64,000 bases of DNA, from NCBI GenBank assembly GCA_963801715.1, contig CAWDGB010000003.1:51791-115790 (forward strand), read 5' to 3'. Source of the DNA: CAVVJA01 sp963801715. Its GTDB lineage: Bacteria; Actinomycetota; Actinomycetes; Mycobacteriales; Jatrophihabitantaceae. Below the pieces are notes generated by a model. It was not told the DNA's origin. It did no database searches and was given only the letters and a program-made list of their open reading frames with translations. The position numbers and the translations under genes were made by a program. Positions 26,877-36,232 of the stretch are shown here, in pieces (within the stretch, counting starts at the first letter, position 1; the number at the start of each line of letters is the position of its first letter).

Positions 26877-28258
26877 ATGCCCCATGAGGACCCGAAGGCG
26901 GCCTACGAGCAGCTGCGCGCAGCCCACCTCAATGCGGTACGAGCCTCACTCGAGGACCACGTGGCGCGGCTCGATTGGCCGCAGCAACGAATCGAGAACT
27001 ATCGGACGGCGAAACTCCGATCGTTGCTCGGGTTCGCCCGCGAGCGCTCGCCGTTCCACGCTGCCCGGATGGCCGACATCGACCCGACGACGGCGACCGT
27101 CGAAGACCTGGCCCGGCTGCCGCCCATGGTCAAACAGGAGGCCCAGGAGAACTGGGACACGATCATCACAATCCCCGATGTCGACCGCGCTGGCGCCGAG
27201 CGGGTGCTGGCCCAGCAGCGCTGGTTCTCCTACACGCCCGGGCAACTCCAGGTGTTCAGCTCTGGCGGCTCGAGTGGCGTGCGCGGCGTGTACGTATGGG
27301 ACTGGGAGCAGTTCGTAACCCTCGCCTGTCTCGCCTGGCGGTGGCAGGTACGGGCCGAGCGCGCTTCCGGATCAGGCCGCGCCCGACGCGCCTGGCCGTG
27401 CTCGAGGCCGGTGAGCCACCACACGCCAGCACACCGTTGTTCGACGTCGCCACCGAACCGTTGATGGAGAGCGTCGTGATCCCGGCGGCGGCGCCGTTCG
27501 ACCAGGTGGTGCGAGCCGTGGCGGACGCGCAGCCGACCCATCTCGTGGGCTACGCCTCGGTGATCGGACGTCTTGCCCGCGCCGCGATCGCGGGTGAACT
27601 CGACATCCGGCCGGTTCGCGTGAGCACCAACTCCGAACCGCTCAGCGAGGAGGACCGCGAGGCAATCGGCACTGCCTGGGGTGCGCCGATCCACAACCTC
27701 TGGGGCTCGACCGAGATCGGAGTTCAGGCCGTCGGCTGCGGCCAGGGCGATGGACTTCACATCTGCGAGGACGAGGTGATCCTTGAGCGGGTCGATTCGG
27801 CCGGGCGCCCGGTCGGCCCGGATGAGCCGGCTGTGCGCACGCTCGCGACCGGGCTTGCCGGCCGGACGTTCCCGTTCATTCGATATGACCTCGGCGACGA
27901 AGTCACGCTGCTGCCCGGACGCTGCGCGTGCGGCAGTTCGATGCTGCGCGTCGCCGACATTGCCGGACGGCGCGACGACGACTTCCGCTACGGCGAGCGA
28001 ACGGTCCCGGCAAGCGCGTTTCGCTACGTGCTGGGCACTGACCCGCTGATCTCGGAGTATCAGGTGCATCAGACCGCGGACGGGGCCGACGTGCTCGTAG
28101 TCGGATCACCCGATGTCTCCGCGGTGACTGCGGCGCTGGTCTCCTCGCTGCGCCGGTTTGGGCTATCGAATCCCGACATCACCGTAGGCGTTGTCACGCA
28201 GATCTCGCGTCACGCCGCCACAGGCAAGCTCAAGCGGTTTATCGCGCGAACTGACTAG
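26877..28258 (+). pseudogene. PaaK-like adenylate-forming ligase, one frameshift
   Basis: About 460 residues of the phenylacetate-CoA-ligase type (AMP-forming). The first part (MPHEDPKAAYEQLRAAH... to FSSGGSSGVRGVYVWDWEQF, the phosphate-binding loop) runs in one frame to about 27355. The rest reads in another frame: STPLFDVATEPLMESV, LWGSTEIGVQAVGC (A5), FPFIRYDLGDEV (A7 aspartate), and ATGKLKRFIART (A10 catalytic lysine). A single indel near 27350-27365 separates them. All adenylation motifs survive, so this may be a base-calling error rather than a dead gene. It would activate an aryl or acyl acid. No phenylacetate catabolic genes are adjacent. Confidence 0.8.
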
Positions 28259-28312
28259 CCACAGGGTCCCGGATATCAGCGCGCCTGCATAGGGGCGTGC
28301 TCAAGGAGGCAG

Positions 28313-28381
28313 ATGACGAGCACTACTATGCGGCTGGTGCAGGAACGGCACCGACAACTGCGCAAATCGAGCGATGGGTAG
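28313..28381 (+). CDS. possible 22-residue leader ORF
   Basis: An ideal AAGGAGG is placed 5 bases before ATG 28313, opening a 22-codon frame (MTSTTMRLVQERHRQLRKSS...) that stops 31 bases before the MBL gene start. The strong ribosome-binding site is out of proportion to the product, so it may be a leader peptide or the stump of a deleted gene. Confidence 0.35.
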   Translation: MTSTTMRLVQERHRQLRKSSDG

Positions 28382-28412
28382 CTACATCCGAGACGCCTGG
28401 CGAGGTAACAAG

Positions 28413-29276
28413 GTGAGCCTGAACTACGACGTATTCTCTGTGGACCCCAAGCCGATTCCGAGCCAGATTCCGGGGTTCGAGGAGGCGGTCGGCCAGGCGA
28501 CGTGGCCACCGTCCACGTCAACCCTGATCTGGGGTGATGACGGCGGCGGGTTGCTGGTCGACTGCCTCATCACGACGACGGAGGCGGCCGCGCTCGCGAC
28601 GTGGGTCCGGTCCCATGAGCGCGAAGTCGAATACATTTACATCACCCACCCGCATGCGGACCATCTGCTTGGCCTACCGGCAGTTCTGGAGACGTACCCG
28701 AATGCCAAGCCGGTCGCGCTAGCCGAATCTATCGGTTCCATGGCGGAACAGGTCTCACCCGGGTATATGCAGGTGTGGAGCGCATTCTTCCCCGGCCAAC
28801 TGCCTGAGACGCCCGTCGTCCCAGCACCCCTGCCTGGCACGAGCATCCCCATCGGAGACCAAGTCGCGACCGTGGTCCCGGTCGGAACCACAGACTCCGA
28901 GCTGTCCAGCGTGGTTCACGTACCTGCCCTCGGCCTGGTCGTGTCCGGCGATGTGGTTTACAACCAGACCCACATGTGGCTCAGGGGGTCCACGCCGGAG
29001 TCAAGGACCAGCTGGAAACGCGCGCTCGATGCGGTCGCACGCCTCGGCGCGGACACGATCATCGCTGGCCACCGGCATCCTCAAGCAATAGACGATGATG
29101 CGCAACGCCAGATCGAGGAGAGTCGCCAATACATCGCCGACTTCGAAGCTGCGTTGGCTCGAAGCTCCTCCCCGCCCGATCTGATCGACGGAATGATGTC
29201 GATCCACGGAGACCGCGCCAACCCATACACGCTTTGGGTTGCCGCATTCGACCTGCTCGGTGAGAAGCCTGCCTAG
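28413..29276 (+). CDS. MBL-fold metallo-hydrolase
   Basis: About 287 residues. The metal-binding motif is THPHADHLLG, with later GTTDSELSSVVHVP, VVSGDVVYNQTH and the terminal GHRHP histidine, all standard for the fold. GTG 28413 with GAGGT nearby is preferred over the in-frame ATG 28374, because homology begins at LNYDVFSV. The C-terminal helical region (QIEESRQYIADFEAAL) resembles that of MBL proteins acting on lipid- or thioester-type substrates. Substrate unknown. It converges with ppk2. Confidence 0.87.
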   Translation: MSLNYDVFSVDPKPIPSQIPGFEEAVGQATWPPSTSTLIWGDDGGGLLVDCLITTTEAAALATWVRSHEREVEYIYITHPHADHLLGLPAVLETYPNAKPVALAESIGSMAEQVSPGYMQVWSAFFPGQLPETPVVPAPLPGTSIPIGDQVATVVPVGTTDSELSSVVHVPALGLVVSGDVVYNQTHMWLRGSTPESRTSWKRALDAVARLGADTIIAGHRHPQAIDDDAQRQIEESRQYIADFEAALARSSSPPDLIDGMMSIHGDRANPYTLWVAAFDLLGEKPA

Positions 29277-29347
29277 TCCCGTCGCGTCCGGCTCGCTGAC
29301 GTTGGCGTAAGGCCAGCACTCGTCCTCGTTGGCCTGTCCAGGGCCGT

Positions 29348-29390
29348 GATCTTGGACTCATTGCCCTGGAATGACGATATCTCCAAGATC
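29348..29390. terminator. inverted repeat between convergent MBL and ppk2 genes
   Basis: GATCTTGGA (29348-29356) and TCCAAGATC (29382-29390) are perfect 9-base arms with a 25-base loop. They sit between the MBL stop at 29276 and the ppk2 stop at 29469. Position fits a bidirectional terminator; the long loop and modest GC leave doubt. Confidence 0.35.
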
Positions 29391-29468
29391 ATCGACAGCT
29401 ATCGGCGGCTGCCGACACTTGGCCTGCGACACGAGAGTTCTCGCCGTGACCGCCCTTCGGCTCTTGTG

Positions 29469-30359
29469 TCAGTCGCCGACGGCCTCGATGCCGCGCTGCA
29501 CGATCAGGGGATCCGGCGTGCCGACCACCTCAGGGTTCTTGTCCTCGTAGTCGAAGCGAGATAGGAAATAGCGCATCGCGTTGACCCGCGCCCGCTTCTT
29601 ATCGTTGGACTTCACGGTCGTCCACGGTGCGACGTCGATGTCGGTGCGGCGGAAGACCTCCTCCTTGGCCTGGGTGTAGTCGTCCCACTTGTCCAGCGAT
29701 AACAGGTCGATCGGCGACAGCTTCCACTGCCGCACCGGATCAACCTGGCGGATGATGAACCGGGTCCGCTGCTCGGACTGGGTGACCGAGAACCAGAACT
29801 TAGTCAGGTGTATACCGCTTTCGACCAACATCGCCTCGAACAACGGCACCTGATTCATGAACTGTTCGTACTGCTCGTCGGTGGCGAACCCCATCACCCG
29901 CTCCACCACGGCACGGTTGTACCAACTGCGGTCGAACAGCGCGATCTCTCCCCCGGTCGGCAGGTGGCTGACGTAGCGCTGGAAATACCACTCTCGCTGT
30001 TCCCGGTCCGACGGCTTGGTCAGGGCGACGACACGGGCGTAGCGCGGATTGAGGTGCTCCATGAAGCGTTTGATCGTGCCGCCCTTTCCGGCGGCGTCCC
30101 GGCCTTCGAAGACGATGACGTGCTTATCGCCGGACTCGAAGATGTGGTTCTGCAGCTTTAGCAACTCGACCTGGAGCAGGTACTTCTGTTCGTCATACTC
30201 GTTGCGGTCCATGCGCTCGTCGTACGGATAGTTCTCCCGCCACGTGTCGACTGCGCGCCCGGTCGGGTCGATAAGTTCGGGGTCGTCGTCATGGTCCTCC
30301 CCGACCGCGTAGCCGTCGGTTTGCAGTTCGTCGATGTATCTGCGCACGTTCTCCAGCAC
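29469..30359 (-). CDS. ppk2: polyphosphate kinase 2
   Basis: A 296-residue PPK2-family enzyme. The Walker A motif is FEGRDAAGKGG and the Walker B motif FDRSWYNRAVVERVMGF, with the lid region TKPSDREQREWYFQRYVSHLP between them. The N-terminal YPYDERMDRNEYDEQKYLLQVELLKLQ is typical of class I PPK2. It transfers phosphate between polyphosphate and nucleotides, mostly making GTP or ATP from the diphosphate. Complete length, no anomalies. Single-gene unit. Confidence 0.95.
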   Translation of the reverse strand: MLENVRRYIDELQTDGYAVGEDHDDDPELIDPTGRAVDTWRENYPYDERMDRNEYDEQKYLLQVELLKLQNHIFESGDKHVIVFEGRDAAGKGGTIKRFMEHLNPRYARVVALTKPSDREQREWYFQRYVSHLPTGGEIALFDRSWYNRAVVERVMGFATDEQYEQFMNQVPLFEAMLVESGIHLTKFWFSVTQSEQRTRFIIRQVDPVRQWKLSPIDLLSLDKWDDYTQAKEEVFRRTDIDVAPWTTVKSNDKKRARVNAMRYFLSRFDYEDKNPEVVGTPDPLIVQRGIEAVGD

Positions 30360-30504
30360 AAACGCAGGCTAGTACGCCAGGTGAACAGCATGCATCACGC
30401 ATCGACGTGGACTGCCGCGCTCGTACCGGGTCCTCTCCGCGATCGCGACCGCGCGCACCAGCTTGTTACCGCCTGCCGACCGGAGGTCAGATGTCCGGCA
30501 CGCC

Positions 30505-31404
30505 CTACGGATCGCCCGGGAGATGCAGTGAACCGTCAGCGACGATCAGGCCTGATCCGCTGATGCGGACCAGTTGGCCGGACACGGTGACCTGGATCCG
30601 ACTGGGTCGGCCAAGCGCGTACCCCTGCTCAATGACTGCTGTGGTTCCGTCCGGCACGATGCCCTCGGCGACAAGTCGGGCCACCAGCGGGCCGGCTGCG
30701 GTGCCGGTGGCGGGATCCTCGTGGATGCCCATGGTCGGGTTGAAGAATCGGGCGTAGGCGACTGCATGCGACGGGTCGACTGGGTCAAGGCTGTAGAGAT
30801 AGCAGCCCTCGCCGTCGACCTGCTGTAGTACGGCGGCGAGTCGCGCGTTGTCCGGTGCGGCGGTGTCGACGGCCGCGCGGTTGCGTACCGGTACGAGTAG
30901 ATGCCCGGCCCCGGTGGACACGACCTGAGCGTGGCGATCAGCGACAAGGTCGAGCACCGATAGGCCAACCGCGGCGGCGAGATCGGCCGGGTCGTCGACA
31001 GTGTTACCGAATGCGGGCGGCGACTGGTCCATTGACACGACGTCCGGATGGCCCCGTGCTCGGTGTACCGCGACTGGCAGCAGATCGTCGCCGATCTGCT
31101 GTATGAAGCGAGACCGGTCTGCGGGCACCCGGCCGGCGGCGACCAGCCACAGCCACGCACCGAGGGCGTTGTGCCCGGCACCGAAGACCTCGGCGCCGAT
31201 CGGAGTGAATGACCGCAGCCGCCAGTCCGCCCGGGCAGCGGTCGGGCGCAGCAGAAACGTCGTCTCGGACTGGTTGAACTCGCGGGCAATCGCGCGCAGC
31301 GTAGCGAGATCGAGACCGTCCGCATCGGGCACCACCGCAACCGGGTTGCCGGTGAGTGGGCTCGGCGCGAACACGTCGACAAAAACAAAGCGGATCTCTG
31401 CCAC
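30505..31404 (-). CDS. PhzF-family isomerase/epimerase
   Basis: A 299-residue two-lobed PhzF fold. The N-terminal DVFAPSPLTGNPVAVVPDADGL, the catalytic glutamate in FNQSETTFLL (residue about 47), GHNALGAWLW, and the second-lobe FFNPTMGIHEDPATGTAAGPL are all present. PhzF isomerises a dihydro-hydroxyanthranilate in phenazine synthesis, but most homologues are of unknown substrate and no phenazine genes lie nearby. Complete and clean. Confidence 0.92.
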   Translation of the reverse strand: MAEIRFVFVDVFAPSPLTGNPVAVVPDADGLDLATLRAIAREFNQSETTFLLRPTAARADWRLRSFTPIGAEVFGAGHNALGAWLWLVAAGRVPADRSRFIQQIGDDLLPVAVHRARGHPDVVSMDQSPPAFGNTVDDPADLAAAVGLSVLDLVADRHAQVVSTGAGHLLVPVRNRAAVDTAAPDNARLAAVLQQVDGEGCYLYSLDPVDPSHAVAYARFFNPTMGIHEDPATGTAAGPLVARLVAEGIVPDGTTAVIEQGYALGRPSRIQVTVSGQLVRISGSGLIVADGSLHLPGDP

Positions 31405-31594
31405 AACAACACGCTACGAACATGCGGCTACTTAGCACAGCCCGACGCCATCATCGAGCAGCGACGCGACGCGGCCTAGACGGTCCGGGCTGACTTCGCG
31501 CAAGTGATCGGTAACACTGCGAGGCGCAACAACACATTGAGGAGCGTCATCATTTGCGGCCGGCGTGGCTGGATGATCACGCGTCGCATCCGGA

Positions 31595-32446
31595 TCATCG
31601 CCGACCGCGAACGACTGCACGTCGCGGCCTGACTCGACGTGTTCGACGGACCCGTCCCGTGTAACGCTTGGCTCGACGCCAGCCACCGCTCCGGCGGTTA
31701 CCGGTCTGACCGTCTGTCGGCGTCGGCACTAGGCGAGACGTCATTGGGCCGAGCCGACGCAGGTTCGGCCGCGCGATTCCTATTCGACGGATATCGCCGG
31801 CCGGCCGGGAGGCAGCCAGTTGGCGAGGAAAGTCGTCCCGCGGATCGGCGACCCGATCGCCCGGCTCTTGCTTCACCGACTTTCGCCGGATCAGGATGAT
31901 GGTGGCGACGCTGGCCATGGAGACAGCGGCATAGAGCGGGTAGCCGAGCGCGGCGACGGAGAAGGAACCCCCGCTGGCGATCGCGGCCGATGTGATGAGG
32001 CCGCCCACGCCAACGCAGACAAATGTGCTCGCGGTCTCCGCCGTCGGCTGCTTCCAGGCATGCACGAGAGTCGGGACCAGTCCTACGAAGTCGATCAGTA
32101 TGGCTGCCCATATCGCGAAGATCGGGTTATCGAGCGAAAGCCACAACAGCAGGCCGAGCAACACACCGGCGAGGCAGGCTAGATCAAGTGTCGTGAAGGA
32201 GCGGTCGCCGAAGCGCAGACCCGCCACCACGACCGCACTGGTGGCGACGGTGCCGAGCAATGCGAACACGGCGCCGCCAAGTTGCCCGGCAGATAGCGAC
32301 GCTGCGCCGGCGACGCCGGTGAGCAGCGCCCAGGTCAGCCAAGTCACAATTCGCGGCTTGGTGTTGCCGCGGATGGTCTCAATGACGTACGGGACGGTTC
32401 CGGCAACGGCAATCAGGCTGCCGAGAACGCTCAACAACGTCCTCAT
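31595..32446 (-). CDS. PQ-loop/SWEET-like membrane protein with basic tail
   Basis: A 283-residue frame. Residues 1-195 contain seven hydrophobic segments and two PQ-loop-like elements, GTVPYVIETIRGNTKPRIVTW near residue 17 and GLVPTLVHAWKQPTAETAST near 122, suggesting two triple-helix bundles as in SWEET-type transporters. The last 85 residues are Arg-rich with no homology and may be read-through past a lost stop or a frameshift near 31840. It could be a small-solute transporter. Annotation is by pattern only. Confidence 0.65.
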   Translation of the reverse strand: MRTLLSVLGSLIAVAGTVPYVIETIRGNTKPRIVTWLTWALLTGVAGAASLSAGQLGGAVFALLGTVATSAVVVAGLRFGDRSFTTLDLACLAGVLLGLLLWLSLDNPIFAIWAAILIDFVGLVPTLVHAWKQPTAETASTFVCVGVGGLITSAAIASGGSFSVAALGYPLYAAVSMASVATIILIRRKSVKQEPGDRVADPRDDFPRQLAASRPAGDIRRIGIARPNLRRLGPMTSRLVPTPTDGQTGNRRSGGWRRAKRYTGRVRRTRRVRPRRAVVRGRR

Positions 32447-32840
32447 ACGCGATCCCAGTCGAGCTCGTTCAGGCAGCTAACGGCCTGCGCCCCAAGCGCG
32501 ACGTATAGCGGCAGAGCGGCAACGGTCAACCTCGGGTCCTCTGTTCTGCTGGAGGTCTTTGGCACCGGGAACGTACGCGGGCGGATGTCGGGAAGCGGCC
32601 CTGGCCGTTGCTTAGCTACTAAGACCGCGGCTCCCCGTGTCTCGTGAACTCTAGTGGCATGGCATCACACCGTTAACCCGGCCCGACCAAACGACGCTGA
32701 GCAATGCAGATGGGCCTCTCTCCTCGCCTGGTCGGCCCGGTGCCTGGCCCGGCTGGGCCACCGCCTGTCCCGCTGCGCGAGGCAAAGCAGCAGTGCGCGT
32801 ATCTGTTACATCGCTCGCTGGGCGGGGAACGAATCGTCTC
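32447..32840. other. 394-bp gap, no supported gene
   Basis: No protein-like frame, RNA gene or repeat could be recognised. The 3' end presumably holds the promoter of the next small gene; GGCGGGGAA lies 12-20 bases before its ATG. Confidence 0.35.
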
Positions 32841-33053
32841 ATGAGCAAAGACCTGAGCAGTACCAAGGAGCGAAAGAAGCTGAGCAAGAAGTCGTTCGCG
32901 CTCCCAGACAAACGTAAGTATCCGATCCCAGACAAGGCGCACGCCCGTAACGCCTTGGCTCGAGTAGCGCAGCACGGCTCCGCCGCCGAGCAGAAGAAGG
33001 TTAGAGCAGCGGTCAAGAAGCGCTACCCCAGCCTGGGCGACGACAAGAAATAA
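32841..33053 (+). CDS. DUF6582-type small basic protein
   Basis: 70 residues, strongly basic. The core KKLSKKSFALPDKRKYPIPD, then KAHARNALARVAQHGS and VRAAVKKRYPSLG, matches a small domain (DUF6582-like) that is also found in phage and actinobacterial genomes. The ATG at 32841 opens it. The role is unknown; the composition suggests nucleic-acid or surface binding. Flanked by gaps on both sides. Confidence 0.8.
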   Translation: MSKDLSSTKERKKLSKKSFALPDKRKYPIPDKAHARNALARVAQHGSAAEQKKVRAAVKKRYPSLGDDKK

Positions 33054-33370
33054 GACACCGAGTAACCGGCACTGACCCAGGCAGGTGCAGTAAGCCTCTC
33101 ATTACGGGCTGCGGATCTGACACGCATGTAAGAACTGCGGCTGCGACGAATGACCGACGGCTTCTTCCGGGAATAACTCACACCGTTGAACGGAGGTACG
33201 TGATGCTCGGATTTGTCTTCTGCTAGGTGTGATTCCCAATTCATCTGTGAGTAATTGTCAAATGTTCGCGCGGCAGGTGTTTCTTCAAGTGTTGTGGCGG
33301 CCCGGCGTCGGCATTGGGCAGCGGTCAGCTGATGGCCAGGATTACAGCTCCCTAACTAACTACCAACTTG

Positions 33371-33376
33371 TATCTT
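33371..33376 (+). promoter_or_regulatory. candidate -10 box for a leaderless transcript
   Basis: TATCTT lies 3-6 bases before the in-frame GTG codons 33380 and 33383 of the next gene, and no ribosome-binding site is visible. The distance fits transcription starting at or near the start codon, a leaderless mRNA as is common in actinobacteria. The -35 region is unclear. Confidence 0.35.
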
Positions 33377-33379
33377 GGT

Positions 33380-34201
33380 GTGGTGGGCGGTGACACCTGG
33401 GCCGGTTTGGCTGACCAATTTGCCGATGAGGCTTATGCCTCAGTGAAGGGGCACGTGCGCACCTATGTGATGCACCGGCAGTTGCTTGAGCATTTACCAG
33501 CGCCTCCAGCGCCCGTGCTCGACGTCGGCGGTGGCGCCGGGCATCAATCGTTTCCGCTGGCCCACGCCGGCTACGACGTGACGTTGCTTGATCCGTCGCC
33601 GGCGATGCTGGACAAGGCTCGCCAGCGACTCCAGCGGCTGCCAGCTGACGCCCAGCGACGGGTGACGCTCTTGCAGTCCGACGGGGAGAATGCCGATGAG
33701 GCGGTGAATGGCCGGCGCTTCGCTGCCGTGCTGTGCCATGGCGTGCTCGGATACCTGGAGCAGCCCGAACCGCTGGTCAACCAGCTGTGCCGGTGCGCTG
33801 CCGCCGATGGCATCGTCTCGATAATGACGGGCAACGCCAAAACGGCGGCTGTGCGCCCGGCCCTGGAACGGCGGTGGGACGACGCTCTGGCCTCGTTCGA
33901 CGCCAGAACCGAGATCGGGGTGCTCGGGGTGCCGAGCCGGGCAGACACGGTGGAGGAACTCAGCGAGCTCCTGCACGGCCGCGGCGTGGAGCCGCTGCGC
34001 TGGTACGGCGTATGGCTGTTTGTCGACTGGCTCGAATTCAGTGGAGCCGTGTTAGACCCAAGCGATTCAAAGCAGGTAGCGGCCACGGCCGCAGTCGAAC
34101 TCGAAGCCAGCCGACGAGACCCTTACCGCCAACTCAGTCGCGTCTTTCATCTCGTGGGACGCAAAGGTCCGACGCTGACGCCAATAGCAGCCAAGTGCTG
34201 A
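33380..34201 (+). CDS. class I SAM methyltransferase (CmoM/SmtA-like)
   Basis: About 273 residues. GDTWAGLADQFADEAYASVKGHVR at the start and VLDVGGGAGHQSFPLAHAGYDVTLLDPSPAML (motifs I and II) resemble the CmoM/SmtA group of methyltransferases acting on tRNA or small molecules. FAAVLCHGVLGYLEQPEPLV follows as motif IV. The frame is open upstream to a TTG at 33368, but tandem GTGs after a -10-like box are more likely starts. No neighbour suggests a substrate. Confidence 0.85.
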   Translation: MVGGDTWAGLADQFADEAYASVKGHVRTYVMHRQLLEHLPAPPAPVLDVGGGAGHQSFPLAHAGYDVTLLDPSPAMLDKARQRLQRLPADAQRRVTLLQSDGENADEAVNGRRFAAVLCHGVLGYLEQPEPLVNQLCRCAAADGIVSIMTGNAKTAAVRPALERRWDDALASFDARTEIGVLGVPSRADTVEELSELLHGRGVEPLRWYGVWLFVDWLEFSGAVLDPSDSKQVAATAAVELEASRRDPYRQLSRVFHLVGRKGPTLTPIAAKC

Positions 34202-34207
34202 GGTCAG

Positions 34208-34284
34208 CCGGTGCCTTTACGCCGAAGAGCAGTTCGGAGCCGCGAGGGTCGATCTGGACGTAGCCGAGCTCATCAGCAGGGGCA
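34208..34284 (-). mobile_element. fragment of an IstB-like ATPase gene (IS21 family)
   Basis: On the minus strand about 25 codons read DELGYVQIDPRGSELLFG, the Walker B region of IS21-type IstB helper ATPases. Nothing before or after continues the protein in any frame, and there is no IS end. It is a short relic of an insertion sequence in the gap before the kinase gene. Confidence 0.5.
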
Positions 34285-34584
34285 GATCGAGGCGGCCATG
34301 GCGGCCCACTACGCGCGTTCGTATGCGGCTTCGATGACATGTGGGGTGGGTGGCGCCGTGACGTGTGCGACGGGTTTGGTCAAGGTCGATCGAGGGCATA
34401 CCTAAGGCATCGCTGCGCCGGCCAGCAGGAGGTCCCGTGGATCCGCGCATTGCTGTTGTGCCGATCGACATGGATCGGGCTAGCTGTGGTCATTGTCTTG
34501 GCACTCGTCTCGTTCGGATCGTAAGGTCGCCGGCGGCGGTGCACGGCTCCTCGGCAGCGTGGTGATGATGAAGCGCACCGAGAC

Positions 34585-36147
34585 GTGTTGAACGCGACCG
34601 TGATCGACCTAAGCCTGCAACCTGCTGACGAGGAGCAGACTCCGCGTCGAATATCCCGCCGAACTGAGCGTGCGGCCGAAGATGGGGCGAGCGGAGGCTG
34701 GCTCATCGCCGGTCGCTATCGAGTGGCTGCGCTGCTAGGTCGCGGCGGCATGGCGGACGTTTTCTGTGCACAGGATGAGCTGCTGCACCGGCGCGTTGCT
34801 GTCAAGGTTTTCCCAACCGGTCGGGAGGTACAGCGTCGGGCCGAGCGAGAGATCCGAATTCTCGCTTCTCTGCGGCACGTCAACCTCATCACCATCCTCG
34901 ATGCGGGAATGGACACGACGGACGCTGCGCGGCCGTGTCCCTATCTGGTCATGGAGTTGATCAATGGGCCGACGCTCGTCCAACGGATTGCGGACGGGGC
35001 GCTCGATCCGGTTGAGGTGGCCGAGCTTGGCTCCCAGATCGCCGCAGCGCTCAGCTATGTCCACGATCGCGACATTGTGCATCGGGATATCAAGCCGGCC
35101 AACATCATGCTGGCTCCACACCCGTGCGAGGAAGCTTCGTGGACCGCCAAGCTCACGGACTTCGGCATTGCACGCGGCCCGGACGCGGGTTCGCTCACGG
35201 TGACCGGAGTCACGATAGGCACCGCAAGTTACCTCAGTCCGGAACAAGCTCTTGGCCAACCGGTTCGTCCGTCGAGTGACATCTACTCACTGGGTCTGGT
35301 GCTTCTGGAGGCACTCACCGGAGCGCGCGCGTTTGCTGGTCAGGCCCTTGAGGTCGCTCTCGCCCGGATCGACCATCCACCCCAAATCCCTGATCGGCTA
35401 GGTCCGGATTGGGTGCGACTACTCACCGCGATGACCGCCCAGCATCCCGATGCCCGGCCTCGCGCCAGGGAGGTCGCCGCCGCGCTGCAATGCATCCGCG
35501 CCGGGCAGACCAGCCCGATCGTCGTGCGGCCGTATGACACGCTTCTAGGCGAATTCGCTCACGACGGCAAACGTGCCCATTCCGCACCCCCGAGGTCGGA
35601 ACAGCTGATCTCTACCGAGAAATCGGGTTTCCGACGTACGCGGTGGATCGTTCTTACGGCTCTTGTGGCAGCAATCATGGCAATGAGCGTTCTGGCCGTG
35701 GGCGCTGTTAGCCGATCACACCGGCCGCCAATCACGCCGGGGGGGACGACAGGGCCTTCCGTGCGCCCCCAGGCGCCCAGGCCATGGTCGACGGCGTCGC
35801 CAACTGGTCGTGCCGCTACCGAAGCCCACCGCCGTACGGGTGCACCGGCGGTTCCCACCGCGCGGCCATTACCGGCGAGAGTCTCACCTTCGGCCAGAGC
35901 TTCGCTACCAACCACTCGCACGGTCACGTCGACGCCCGGAAACGGACCGGCCGGGCCAGAGGCGTCAAGCCAAGGCGATTCATCCATACCTGCTGTCGCT
36001 ACCGCACCTTCGCGGTCGGCCTCCGCCGGTCCAACGCAGTCTGCCTCCGCGTCACCGACGTCCGCATCGCCTCCACCGCCAACCTCGACACCGGATGCCA
36101 GCGGGTCCGTCGGCCCGAGTGGCACGCCGTCTGTTCCGCCGACCTAG
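34585..36147 (+). CDS. membrane Ser/Thr protein kinase (PknB type)
   Basis: 520 residues. The N-terminal kinase domain has the glycine loop LGRGGMADVF (51-60), the ATP lysine in VAVKVF (K74), the catalytic loop HRDIKPANI (D168), DFG (192-194), and GTASYLSPEQA. A single transmembrane helix follows (IVLTALVAAIMAMSVLAVGAV, near 355-375), then a 145-residue Pro/Ser/Thr-rich extracellular tail without PASTA repeats. This is a Hanks-type receptor kinase with a likely wall-spanning linker. The start could be GTG 34585 or TTG 34588; no strong ribosome-binding site is seen. It converges with the yihY-like gene 86 bases away. Confidence 0.92.
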   Translation: MLNATVIDLSLQPADEEQTPRRISRRTERAAEDGASGGWLIAGRYRVAALLGRGGMADVFCAQDELLHRRVAVKVFPTGREVQRRAEREIRILASLRHVNLITILDAGMDTTDAARPCPYLVMELINGPTLVQRIADGALDPVEVAELGSQIAAALSYVHDRDIVHRDIKPANIMLAPHPCEEASWTAKLTDFGIARGPDAGSLTVTGVTIGTASYLSPEQALGQPVRPSSDIYSLGLVLLEALTGARAFAGQALEVALARIDHPPQIPDRLGPDWVRLLTAMTAQHPDARPRAREVAAALQCIRAGQTSPIVVRPYDTLLGEFAHDGKRAHSAPPRSEQLISTEKSGFRRTRWIVLTALVAAIMAMSVLAVGAVSRSHRPPITPGGTTGPSVRPQAPRPWSTASPTGRAATEAHRRTGAPAVPTARPLPARVSPSARASLPTTRTVTSTPGNGPAGPEASSQGDSSIPAVATAPSRSASAGPTQSASASPTSASPPPPTSTPDASGSVGPSGTPSVPPT

Positions 36148-36232
36148 CGAGGCTAGAAACAGTACCGGCTCGTAGGTCTCTGTCCAGCCGCATCGACGGG
36201 GAACCGGCGGCAGCGCGGATCCAAACCTTAAG

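Noticed and set aside
34330..34584. Short hydrophobic frame (RALLLCRSTWIGLAVVIVLALVSFGS) with a nearby AGGAGG as a small membrane protein
   Set aside because: The ribosome-binding site points to a GTG in a different frame, and no start codon at a good distance opens the hydrophobic frame.
35760..36130. Pro/Ser/Thr-rich repeats at the end of the kinase gene as a tandem-repeat locus
   Set aside because: The repetition is at the amino-acid composition level of an extracellular linker; no nucleotide unit repeats.
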